NCBI GenBank assembly: GCA_013399855.1
Contig: VXAY01003830.1
Span: 107,891-171,890 of the forward strand
Origin: Oxyruncus cristatus
Taxonomy: Eukaryota > Chordata > Aves > Passeriformes > Cotingidae
Reading direction: 5' to 3'
DNA: 64,000 bases
Below are positions 12,496 through 24,918 of the stretch, piece by piece. Position numbers and translations under genes: made by a program. Position 1 is the first letter of the stretch, and the number at the start of each line of letters is the position of its first letter. Below the pieces are notes generated by a model. That model was given only the letters and a program-made list of their open reading frames with translations. It did no database searches and was not told where the DNA came from.

Positions 12496-14864
12496 AGGTG
12501 TGATTGATATAAAGTAACCATCAATCATCTGGTGGTACCTGCATATCAAGCGCTGAAGGAGCTAAGTGGAATTAACTCTCCAATGCTTAATTGTGGACAT
12601 AGCATTTTTGCCTGCAACTTGTTTACCTGCAAATTCTGTGCAGGATGTAGATTCTGAGACCTAAAGTTGTGATATTCAGGTTTTTGTCTTTTCTAGTGTT
12701 TTCTTCTTTTTTACCTTTTTCTGTTTATGATCAGCAGTGTTTTCACAAGGGCAAAACTGACTTTGCAATCTTTGCTCAAGTTAGTAATTTCTGTGCAATG
12801 TCCCATTTATTTGACTAAGTATCACTCACAGGTGGAAGGCTTTGTTGGTTTGGACTCCTTTTCAACAGAAGAAAATGTACCAGACAGCAGTAATCTTTTT
12901 TCCATCCCATAGCAAACACCAAACACTGTCAGGAAGAATGCCTTTTCTTTGGAATATCAAAACCAACTAAACTAATTGAATAGGCATGAGGCATCCATGA
13001 GACAACAGCAGGCAAACGTTGGGTTTTTCCCCTCTTTCAAAGCATGAAGATGATGTCTGGGAGAAACAAAAACATGACAGCAAATGGTCTCTCAGGAAGC
13101 CGTACTTGCCTGATGCTGTGGTCAGTAATGGCCTACGTTTTTCCCAATGATGTTTTATTATAAGCAGTCTTATAAAAGAAGAAAAATATCTGTGGCAAAA
13201 TCTTTATTAAAATAAAGGTTTATCTCTCTTACCAACACTATTAAACTTATTATCTTTTTCTGAGAAAGATACATCAGTGTGCTTCATATTTTTGACATAG
13301 GTAAAATGTAAATATTTTAACCAAATTGACACAGCTATGTAGCAGAGATATGCTTGGTATGGTTACCTTGCTTGTCAGTGGATTCACAGCTTCTCTTTCA
13401 TTTGTTTTCTGCTGTGGCATCAAGCACATCCTCTCTCATTTCCCTGGCAGGCAAAACAGGGCCTTAGGGCTCTTAGGGATGGTCCCAGTTCTATGGAACC
13501 TGAGCTGACTTTCTTGTCCCTATGTGCTGGCTTAAAGTTGTTCTGATAAGGTTACTGTGGAGAGTCTCTGCTAGAATAATGTTGCCCTATCACTGCATTT
13601 GAAAGTAATTGTATCCGCCAAGGGAAGACTCTGGAACAAGCAAGCTAAAGCATACTTTATTTAATATATTTTCTTTAATTACTCTGCAAGGTCGAAATTC
13701 AGTTGCAGATGCTGAAAAATCTTGGCTTGTTCCTGCAGCCTGTCCACAAGCAAAACTGACTCTTTCTCTGGTGAAGATGGAATTATTCAGTACAAATACA
13801 TTTATTGTGTGCAACAAATTCCAGCTGAAATGAATTAAAAGGTTGCAAACTGGTTCCCTGCTTTTCCTGGAGACATCCTGACACATAAGGATTTGCTGGA
13901 CACACCTGCTGTGTGGGCAGCTAAGCCATGGACCCCTTCCACCACCCACTAGCCCTGCCAAGCCAGCAGCACCACAAGCCCTGGCACCTGGTAGGATGAA
14001 AGAAGCAAGTCAATGTGAAAGCTGTAAATGGCAAACTGCACTCACAACCATGAACCTTCAGCACTTGTAAGCACAAAGCATTCAGGCCCCACACCCAAGA
14101 CCAGACTAAAGGGGCTGTCCTCTATACATCTTCGTATGCCAGTTTTCACCTCTGCCCATGGAAAGTGTTCACAAATTGACTCATCTTCTATGTGATTAGC
14201 TGAGCTACTTCTCCTGTGCATGTGTGGGGAAGCAGGGAGCGAAAGGACAGCAGGCAGATGGCTGAGAAGGTGAAACTATTGAAAGCAAATTTATCCCTGT
14301 GAAGCTCTGCACTGCCATGGGCAGATCACAGCCGTGTACTGCAGACCACTGACCACCCCTGCACTAACTTACCTTCTAGGTAATTAGACACACTTGGAAT
14401 CATTTTTTTGATTAAGTCCTCAGTCCTCAGTGTAACACTTAAAGAAATATCTTCCTACCATTTTGAGAAGAAATATTTCTCACCAGAGAATAAGGAATCT
14501 CTGATACATTCATATTTGGGTTTTGCCCACCACTAACTTGTCCAAAAGGATAACCAGCTGCCTACTTTCCTTGGACTTCTTGTTATCTGTGCCAATTCTG
14601 TATTGTATAGGATAATGGCTTCAGGTTGACTGTGTTGGAGGCAGAAACATTGCTGGGGACACTGGTGCACAATGAACATGTTTGTATTTTGTGAATGTTT
14701 GGAGCAACAGTGAGAAGTAAGTGATGAATAACAAACAGCCTACTCAAGTCAGCCTCTCTGGTTGCATCCACCTAACTTTAAAAAATGTAGTGTGGAAAAA
14801 AAGTTAATCACCAAATACTGTTTCCAAGTGAGTCTCTCTGGTATATCTGCGCTTTTTTCCTTCT

Positions 14865-14903
<39 letters not shown>

Positions 14904-15648
14904 CTGTCACTAAATGTCTTTTGTTTTTNNNNNNNNNNNNNNNNNNNNNNTTTTTTTTTTTTTTTTTTTTTTGCATACACTAAATCATTTGGGCTTTGTT
15001 AGGAAGTATTATTTTTACTAAAATGATATTTTGCATTCCACAGCTTCCCATTTCCTGTAAAGGAAAACAGTCTTAAAATATATAGCTAAGCCACAGGCAG
15101 ACAGGAACAAGCTAATGCATAGACTGGCTCCACCTGCATAAGCCAGAATTAAAAGAAAAAAAAAAAGAAAGCAAAAAAAACCAAACAGCAACAACAAACA
15201 AATAAAATGTTGAAAAGGTGAAGTTTTAGAAGACAGCCTCCCTTCTTAAACTTCACAATTATATTCAATTCCAAGTGTCAGGAAGCACAAGACTACTCCG
15301 TGTAGGCTTTCAAGCTCACACCTCATTGGAGGTAGCCTTCTGTTCCTTCCACAGGCTTCCTAACTCTGAAATAATCTCTCCCAGAAAAGTGTGCAGTGTG
15401 CACCCCACAAGGGTGCAGGACTGAGGGAAGTTGCTGATTGCAGGGTACTAGGCAGCTGCTCCAGGGAAACAACATGCAGGGATTAGAACTGACCTGGTCT
15501 GTGCAGCTTTAAATAAACATTACAAGTGGCCTTGGTTCACTCCAGCTTCCACAACAAGATAGCTTTACCTCTTCCACTGCTGACACACACTTTTTACCCC
15601 CTCCATGCATCACAGACTTTGTGTGGGCATAGGGAGATAAGAAGGAAG
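12496..15648. other. Intergenic DNA without recognised genes
   Basis: Between two CR1 copies. Apart from the poly(T)/N region at 14867-14972 nothing was recognised. Confidence 0.6.
14867..14972 (+). repeat. Poly(T) tracts flanking a 22-base N gap
   Basis: Thymine runs at 14867-14903 and 14951-14972, with Ns at 14929-14950. The gap is probably an assembly or sequencing failure in the homopolymer. The open frames here are poly-Lys/poly-Phe artefacts. Confidence 0.95.
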
Positions 15649-15797
15649 AGAAGTTGCGGATGCCCCCTCCCTGGGAGTGTTCAAGGCCAGGCTGGATGGT
15701 GCTTTGAGCAACCTGGTCTAGTGGAAGGTGTCTCTGCCCATGGCAGGGCTAGATTATTGAAGGCACCTTCCAATCCAAACCATTCTATGATTCTATG
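15649..15797 (+). mobile_element. CR1 LINE 3' end, short fragment
   Basis: About 150 bp of the CR1 3' UTR, recognisable from ctgggagtgttcaaggccag, ggctggatggtgctttgag and caacctggtctagtggaagg, ending in the tail attctatgattctatg at 15782-15797. It is 5' truncated like most avian copies. Confidence 0.93.
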
Positions 15798-18700
15798 TAG
15801 GACGAAGGACAAAGGCCACCCTGACAGTGAAACCAGTGGGGACGGTTCTCAACATCATGGCTGTGCTGGGAGGCTCCTACCTCCCAGATGAGTAGATACT
15901 CAGTGTGAAAAAAGTTAACAATCCTGCCTAAAATTAAAGAAAATAACACCGCTGCAATGCAATCTCTAATTCCCTGAAGAAGCTATGCCACGTCAACACA
16001 TGGAGGAACTAGGCTAGAGAAGTGGTAAAGCCTTGAAGGTCCCTCCTCACTGGGAGCCAGACTGTGTCTCCCAATGCAGTTGGCAGAATCTGAAGGATGT
16101 GCATCACGTGATAGTGGCATCTCCAAGCCTTTCCTTACTGTGCTGGGAGCAGCATTGCTGTCGGTGAGTCACGCTTGTCACCAACTGCCACAGACATCCA
16201 GTTACTGCTGGCGCATGAGCTGCGTCTGAAAAATTGCTTCTGACTTCTGCTGGTGCTTGGGTTTATTAGTCTTGAATTTAAGGTCCTTCCAAGGCTGGAA
16301 CTCAAGTACCTCAGACATCTCCTCCCTGTCTGTGAAAACTGAGCTTATCCATAGCCACTGGTAACCAGGAGAATGGTCTTTTTAGTGCTAGAGTGTAGGC
16401 AAGGAGAAGTCCTATTAGAGAACCTGAGAAGCTAAAAGAAAAAAAAACTTGAGAACACACAAACCCCAAAGTGTGGTATCTGTGTTTGTCTTGTGCCTTT
16501 GGCTTTACAGTATCTTTTTCCTTCACTGATTACAGAACCAGCCTCTTGATTTTTCTGACATTTAGATTTTATTTTCTTTGGTTTAGGCTTCTTAGATGTG
16601 GTTTGCAGCTCTGAATTTGTCAAGCAAAGCATCTCAGAGAGGTTTGTTAATGTCAGTTGCAATTCCTTCTTTGTTAACAATTCTCCTCTGGGTTTCCTTA
16701 CTCACTGCTTTTGACTGTGTCCGAGAATGACGAGAATCTGAGGTGTTCCCATTCTCCTTCTCTCAGATACCCATTTATGAGGGATCTATCTAGTTGGCGA
16801 GATTTTTCTCATATCAACAAGATAAAAATGTAGTATCAGATTTTCATAAAGCAGTGAATGCAGCAAAAAGGCTTTCATATTAATTGAACATCCAGGCTAG
16901 CAGAATCCTGAGGTCTCCAAGCCTTTTAGTGTGGGAGCAGTTACTTCTATAAATGCTGTGTTGGGATTGCAGCTTGCATGAGGGGCAAGGAGAACGACTG
17001 GATTCCTTAGAAAAATGTGAAACCTAGAAAGTGAGTGGTCCTACAACTCTGTTTATCCAACACCCTCCAAGGTCAATAGGGAATCTGAAAAATCAGCTTA
17101 CTTTGTATCAGGCCCCTGCTACGTTCTTATCCGTTTGTAAGAAACAAAAAGGACCAAGTGGTTCCATGAAATCCATCATTTGGGGGGGGTGGGGGGGGGT
17201 GTTCTACATATGAGAAGCAGAGCTGCAGACAGATGTGTGTGTGTNTGGTGTGGCGACGCGGATAGTACTCGGGGGGGGGGGGGGGGGTGGTGTTCTACAT
17301 ATGAGAAGCAGAGCTGCAGACAGATGTGTGTGTGTGTGTGTGAAAGTACTGTTCTGCCATGGGAAGTTAACTTAAACTGTTGGGATTTTTAACAGAATTA
17401 AAACCAGAAGGTTTTTCAAACTTCAAATATTTACATGAACAGGAGTACTGTACTATATCAATCAAACACTCGTGGACTGAAGACACATTGAAACCTATGT
17501 ACCTGCTCTCTCAGAGAGCTCTGTGAGCTGCTTGGAGCTAGTTTATGTTTAAAAAAAAAAAAATCCCTAGCCCAAATGACAATACCAGAGCTCGTTAGTT
17601 CTCTGTTTATACTGTGTGAACTTAAGTTACCAGCATGACAGGAGAGGATGTATATTTTAGATAACACAATCTGGTTTCTATCTTTTGTATTTTTAGGTTT
17701 TAATCCTATCAGTCTCTTAGCCAAGCAACTGAGTATCAGATTTAACTATTGTTGTATAGAGAGAAAAATCCCAGCTTATCTTAAAAATACAGTAGGTTTG
17801 AGTATATTAAAAAAAATTAAACCTAATAATTCCACTTGGAAATTGAGTCGAATTGCTCAGACTCCTCTTTTAGTTCGTGAACCTTGTAGTGATAAAATAA
17901 AAGGAAATGGGTTTGCAGAATTTTTAATTGTGGTGCACGCCTTTATGTCCTCGTGAACAGAAATAGACTCTGAGAACTGCCTTCTACAGGCATTATTTCT
18001 CAGCAATTTCCATAACATTTCAAGTAAAACATCCACTTTTCTTCTGCCCTGTAAACACCAATCTGAGAGTCAAGCCAGATCCTCTGCTCTTTCCGTGCGG
18101 TCGCAGAGCCCAGCCCCACGTCTAGAGCAGCTCCAGGAGCTAGTGGACCTTCTGGGATCATCTGTGCTGCATGAACGGCCACCTTCATTTTCTACCTTGG
18201 TTACTGCTGCCTCACCTCACTCTTCTGCTCTCTGAAATAGCATTTCAAACTAATGAGTCTCCAGCTGGTCCAATGAAGAAAAATTGGGGCCTTGGAAGAT
18301 TTATTAGCCTCAGACAAGGTAAAAAGGCAATGGTTCTCAAATTGCAAGCTCCAGTTTGAGGAGGACTATTTTGCAAAGGTCTGACTGCTCTTGGCAATCA
18401 GTAGACAAAGATCATGGGGCTAGTTTCCTGTGGAAAACTGATGGTACCCACAATTATGCCCTGAAAACCCCTGGTACCAATCAGGATAATAAAGAATTGG
18501 TGAAGTGCTGTCTTCAGCTGGGACAATCTCACATACTCCCAGGGAAAGATATATCACTACATGAATCCAAGGCAACCTCTGCACCCTGGAAAGCCATCCT
18601 GCTGTCCCAGAAGAATGGACAAGTCTTCAAGATGACCCTTCTCAGCTGTGCCTGAGGTTCAAGAGCTGGCTGTGGCCAGGTGGTTTGTCCAAGCCCTCCC

Positions 18701-21700
18701 TCACTGCTGCGTCCATATCTGTTGTGATAACCACTGCCTGCACAGGATGAACAAGGATAACTTGGTCAAAAAGGTTAATGTCACACTATGTGTCCAGGTC
18801 AGGATATCATGCAAGTTGATTTCCACCAAAGTAAGCAAAACCAGGACACAATAGGAGCCAAGGGCCTGGTTAAAATAAGTGTGAGTTTTGCCTGAGTAAG
18901 GTTTGTAGCTGAGGCCTTTAATACAAACCAAGTCAAGAAAAATATGTTTGAGTCAGCACTAGACTAGCTATTTTAAAAGCTTTGAACAACACCTCTGATG
19001 TGAGTGACCTTGAAGAAATTTTGAATTCTTACTGAGGCTTTGCAGGGTGGTTTCCTAGGAAATTTATAGCAGCAGTAGCAAAAGCAGCAAAAGTAATTCA
19101 GATAAGCAAATAAGTAGATCCAGATGTGCAGTTTTCAGTGGAAGTAAGCTGTAGAGCCAGAGAAAGAGCAGAAAAATTCTGTTTTACCTAAAGTATAGTA
19201 CTTACTAATAGGTAGCATTATCAAATCATATCAATATCATTAACACATTTTTAATTCCTAAGGGACAATAGATAGTTCATAAGTATAGTGTATAACATCT
19301 ATAGCCACTTTTACTGATGAGCTTCCACTTACCAAGAGGACAGACTCTGTGTATTCTCTCCCTCTTGCCAGCACATTCTTGCAGGCTTTCCCCATTTCCT
19401 ACAGTGGTACAGGCTGCTGCCCTACCTCCTGGCTTCTGCAGCCACCCACTCTCCTCCCCAGCTACACCACTCCTGCCACTGCAGGGTTCGGGTTTTTCTG
19501 GTCCTGCTGCTCATCCCTTACCTCACTGCTCTGTTAATCAAGTCCCCGATATATCATCTTTCAAAATGGTCAGTTAAACATACCTTTGTACAAAGAAGAG
19601 CAAAGAAATATTCGGGCTCTGTTCCACCTCCAAAGCAATTTTGGAAAAAGCATCTGCAAACACTGGCAATGTCCCCCTCACGGGTTTCTTTATGGACTCA
19701 TTGCCACCAATGTATTTATTCCAGTTACTCCTGCATGAGGATGTCAAACTTTGGTCATGCCTCAGAAGCCACAGGAAGATTTCTGAAGGTTTGCTTTGCC
19801 CCTGTCTCCGTCCTCTTCCTCCTGTGGCCACCCCTGGTGGCCCGGGAGCCCTGCCACGTGTGGGCCCAGCACCAGTGCTGCCTGATGGACCGATAGGCAG
19901 TGCAGGAAGCCCAGAGGGAGGCTGAGTTCATACTGATTCTGGGGCTTCTGGATGCTTCAGATAACCTCACCACAAGTTCAAACTGATTTTTGCTGTGGTG
20001 GTGGCAATGCTCTGCGGTCCCCATCACCCAGCTGTTTTCAGCCCCGTTACTTGATCTGCAGGGTGATTTACGACCTGTGCTGTATTCAGCATGAGCAGTA
20101 TGACTGATAAAAGGTCAGTGTCAAGGGTCTTTTAAAGAGACAGATTACCATAGCCCTGTGACAAAAGTCTGAAGGCTTTTGAAGACTCTGAGGTATCAGA
20201 TGTCATCCTATGCTGCCAAAGAAAATTAAATACCTGGTGCTTTTCCTTGTACAGTTCTGTAAATACTTCATATTTATGTTTCCATAGTTTCATATTTTCC
20301 TGTGACCACATATAGTTATACCTCCTCAGCAGTATTAAACACATCACTTGTTGCATCCACAGCTACAGGGCCTCAGAGCATTATCCAAGACTGACGTTTT
20401 GGTTGATCTTCAAAGTCCTCTAGGTTTTGGATACATGATCTGGATGTAGCATCCTTCAGTTTAATGTGTCAAATGTAAGGTAAGAGGTAGAGGCACTGAC
20501 TGGAAACTGGAAACACAAATAACTAGGTGTCCCATTTCCCATTTTAAAGAGGTTTAAACACCTCTTGGTTTCTGCAGAAGTTTAGGCACCATAACCTCTC
20601 CTTGCAAAACCTGAATGTGTCGGCATGCCTGCAAACTGGGTGGTGTGCAGGCCGCGGAGAGGGCCATTTTCTAGGTAGGCTCAGCTCATGCCCTACAACA
20701 CGGGAGCAAAGGGGCTCCTTAGTATTTTAGTGCTACCTTTTGCATGTATTGTTCCCTGTGGGTGCCATGGCCTCTCCTCTCACTGCAGCAGAGCCCGAGG
20801 GCCAGCACATCCCTGACACTAAGATCAGGGAGGTGACCAAAGCCAGCCTGGACATCTTTGAGTACAGGCATGCCCAAGGCATGGGATGGAGGAAGCCATG
20901 AGAAATGCCCGAGACACAGGCAGATCGAAATTCAGATACAAAGGCGGGTTAGATGAGGTGGAAAGCAAGACAGATGAATCATTAAATGAATAGCAGCACA
21001 GTGTCTCTCTTTTCATACCCTACTTACAAAACGATGTGATTTTCTAATGAGAAATCATGGGACAGACCAGAGGTGAGCCAACAAGTGACTTACATAATAA
21101 GCTCACATTAAAGGATGTGATGCCAAAACACCCTGTAACAGGGATACTAGAGACAGTTTTAATAACATGTTCCAAACTTCCTGAGGTTGTTTATACCTTA
21201 CTTCAGACTGATGAAATGCTTTTTCTTACATGTGGACTGGTGTGAAATACCTTTCAGCTAGTGCTAAAGGATCTGGGGGTAGAACACAACACAGCACATG
21301 CTTTCTTAGCTAAGGACAGAAGAATAGCTTATGTACCTCAAGAAAAAACCCAGTCACTTAATTAGAAGATTTGGGGTTTATTCCAAAGCCTTTCCTTCTA
21401 TAAATTAACATCTCAACCAGGAGATTAACTGTTATTTTTAGAGTAATTTTACGGTATATTTGTTATTCTGCAGCTTTTTCTTTCTCAGACATTAGAAGGG
21501 CTCTGGGGATCGATGAAGAGCTGTGAAACGTCACATGAAAGTAATTAGCCTGACCAGAAAGAGGACCAGATTCAGTTCTGCACCCAGATGCATGCTCATG
21601 CAAACCCCACTGACAGTGACACAAAGTTCAAGACTTACAGCCATGAGTCAGACTCAAAGTCATTACAGATTGAAACTAGTTACTAATGAATTACTCGTTT

Positions 21701-24673
21701 GATGAGCCATAAGAAAAAAAGATGGTGTTTTCAGTACAGATCCTAGAAGACAGATGTCCACATTTCAGAAATTACATCCAAACTGGCACTACTTGGCAAT
21801 CTCAGAAGAGAAAAAAAAAAAATTATTAAAAAGAACACTCTTAATCTAAAACCTTATTTATTTCTGAACTATATTTACCCACTAGGGCCTGTGAAATTTT
21901 GAAGGAAAGTCTCAGTTCTGCAGTTGTGTGTTGATTGGGGCAATCTTTAGACCTCAGAAATACTTGAATGAATCTCACCTGAACTGATAAATGCCAGAAA
22001 AGCACACAGCTGTTCCTGGTTCTTCTACAGGGTGTTGCAGCCCTTTACCCAAGCATCTCTCCACTTGTTTCTAGCTCTTCTGATTTACTGAATTTACCTG
22101 AAATTGCCAGGTGAGAATCCTCGTAGAAAGGATTTAAAATGTCTCCTGCAGGCTCAAGCTTCTTGAGCACTTTTTATGGTCCTTTGCACAGCTCAAAAAC
22201 AAAGTTTCCACACCCAAAGGGAAACTCCACAGAGCCTGCAGCTTGGCACATTTACAAAGTTAATGAAAACCCAATTCTGCCTTCTTTCCTCTGTACAGGG
22301 AGATTCGTAACTGCATCCCCTCCCCAGGAGACTGTCTTATCCTTGCAAACTGTCATGCAGCACCGAAAGGCTTCATCAGTCTCTCCCCTTGGTGTGGTCT
22401 TACATTGCACATTATATTGAGCATGAATTGCTCCAGAGGGTACATTACAGGGCAGTGATTAGGGCACCCAGCTGGGAGCTGGGACACACAGGACCATCAT
22501 CGCTAATAAATATTTAATCTTTTTATGCAAAGTGTAACAACTTCAGCGAGAGAGACTCTACATCTGCCAGCTCTGCTCAACCCAGAGCCTGCTCAACCAG
22601 GGCTGCAGGAAGACGAGCCTTTAAGCAGATGGCAGAGTTGAACTTGGATCACCCAAACCATAAGCATGTGCTTTAGTCAATCTGCACATTCAGCCCAATT
22701 AGTGAATAGTGCCAGATCCACAAAAGCCACATTTTTCTCACACTAAACGATTGATCAAAACAAAAGAAAACATCTCACCCAGGCTCACCAGTCAGTCTTG
22801 CTGATGATCACGGCCCCACAGGCAGTGCCAGTGTTTCACAACAGTTGCTTTCTTCAGCTGTCAGCGTGCATCCTTTAGACACCAGCAGGAAATAAAGCAC
22901 GAAACCGGAGACAGGAAATTGTTTAATGACAGAAGTTGGCAAAGACAGGTGTAATCCTCAAGGCTCGTTTTGGGAAATATGCAGGTATCATTTTGACAAT
23001 ATGCCTTTAACAAAAACAGGTAGAGATTCCCATGGTAAGATACGGTCTTCTTAGAGGACCCAGCCCTCATTTTGTTGGTAAATTGAGTGACAGCTTTATC
23101 ACAGCTGGGTTGGGAGTTTTTGTGAAATCAGTCTAGAAAAGGACATTTTAAATTCAGCTTTCAGTGCCATTTAATGCTGTTGTTGAATGACAGCTATGGT
23201 GGGACATAGACTGAAGGAAGTCTATTAGTATCTGCCCTTGATTTCACAGCCTCTCTATAAATACCAGTTTTGCCTCTGATATTACCCTTTCCTCACCTCA
23301 CCTACAAACTCCTGCAAACTTTGAGCCAGCTTTAACTCTGGTTCATTTAATCTCTAGCACCTTCCCTACCTGTGGACTTGTCTCTGCTCTTTTCCTGCCT
23401 CTTCTTTTTAGCCTGAGATACACATTTTTTCTTCTCAGTTCCACATTCCTCATTGTGTTTTCCAAGAAGCAAAAAGTGAAAATACTTATACATCTAAACC
23501 CCCAGAAAGTACCAAATTTAAACCAGGGAACTGATTTTTGTCCTGAGAAGACTTCAAGGTCACACTCCGGTACTGTTCCTCATTGCAACCCGGACACCTG
23601 AAGCCTCCTTGACATCTTACACACACACAGAGAGAGCAGCTGTAGGAAAAAAAAGGACAAACACCACCCCTCTCCAGCTGTGCCTTCATATACACAGACA
23701 AATCCTGCTAGGAAATGACAAGGAACAGCTAGAGGAAATGGACTTCAGAGATATGAAATGGTCATCACTGCCTCCCTCGGAATGGATGAGATGAAAGAGG
23801 AAGCATCCAGTCCAAAGCAGACCCTGCACTTACACCTGTGACTGTGTACACACAGCCACCTGAACCTGCGAAGATGAAAAGCAGATGAACAACTCAACTT
23901 GATAAGGGAATATAGGTATTTATGTTATTACATGCTAATGACTGCACATGAGCCTCTGCCTCTGTGAAAATGGGGAAGATAAATAGAGGTTATTAATGGC
24001 TTTCTTACAGTTCTGCTTTATGGATGTGAATACTTGAGATTAAAGGCAGGACCTGGATCTCCTATTCAAGTATAGCTCTTGAACTTTCAGTTCTATTCAG
24101 ATTATTGCTAATTATTAAAGCTCGACAGGCAAACTTGAGAACTATTTAGCAACAGATTCTGGGATCCTCATTTTTAAAAAGTTTTTAGCAAAATGAAAAA
24201 GACAAGACGATGGCTTGTTTTTTCCTGCCAAAGCATGTAACTGATCCCACAATACTGCCTCATCAGCTGACTGCTCATGTGAATTTCTGAAGGAACCCTA
24301 TAATCTGTGAACTCCTGTGGACTTCTATGCTGGCAGAAAAGAGAGTTGGACTGGTGATACGCTTTATCAGATTGCTTTTCCATGTCTTTGTGACGGATGG
24401 TGAAATCTCATCTGCTGGAACCACAGCTTCTTCACTTTTGTTTGTACACAATGCATTGCTAGTTCTCATCTGTAGATAAACAGCATCAACAAAGCAAGCC
24501 CAACTTGAAAGTCCACAAAGTGGAACTGAAAGAACCCAGTGTCTTTTGTCTTGGTCTTAAATCTTGCCTTTGAGGATCAGATTATGACTCTCTGTTATTT
24601 TGTGCAGCAATGCTTCAGGTTTTTTTCTTGAGCACAATCATCATTTTGCCTCCTAGACATCTACAGTCTTAAG
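15798..24673. other. Intergenic DNA without recognised genes
   Basis: Contains the duplicated poly(G) patch at 17184-17341 and A-runs near 17550 and 21810. A locally GC-rich part at about 19790-19900 has few CpG pairs. No coding exon was supported. Confidence 0.6.
17184..17341 (+). repeat. Duplicated patch with poly(G), (GT)n and an N
   Basis: A 45-bp unit starting tgttctacatatgagaagca occurs at 17200-17244 and 17291-17335. Each copy is preceded by a G-run and followed or ended by (GT)n. Between them lie an N (17245) and a CpG-rich non-matching segment, tggtgtggcgacgcggatag. This looks like one locus assembled twice. Confidence 0.85.
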
Positions 24674-24918
24674 CTGTGCCAAGGGAGGTTTAGATTGGAT
24701 ATTAGAAAGAAATTATTTACAGAGAAAGTAATCAGGCATTGGAATGGGCTGCCTAGGGAGGTGGGGGATTCACTGTCCCTGGAGGTTTTTAAGATGAGGC
24801 TGGATGTGGCACTTACTGCCATGGTCTAATAACCACAGCAGTGTTGGATCAAGGGTTGGACTTGATGGTCTCCAAGGTCTTTTCCAATCCAGTTGATTCT
24901 ATGATTCTGTGATTCTAT
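24674..24918 (+). mobile_element. CR1 LINE 3' end fragment
   Basis: About 245 bp, starting at gccaagggaggtttagattg and ending attctatgattctgtgattc. The phrase ggttggacttgatggtctcc is characteristic of the CR1 3' region. The subfamily differs from the 15.7-kb copy, as the body sequence is distinct. The left boundary is approximate. Confidence 0.92.

Noticed and set aside
14749..14983. Open frames on both strands around 14.8-15.0 kb
   Set aside because: They consist of poly-Lys or poly-Phe from the poly(T) tracts and run through the N gap.
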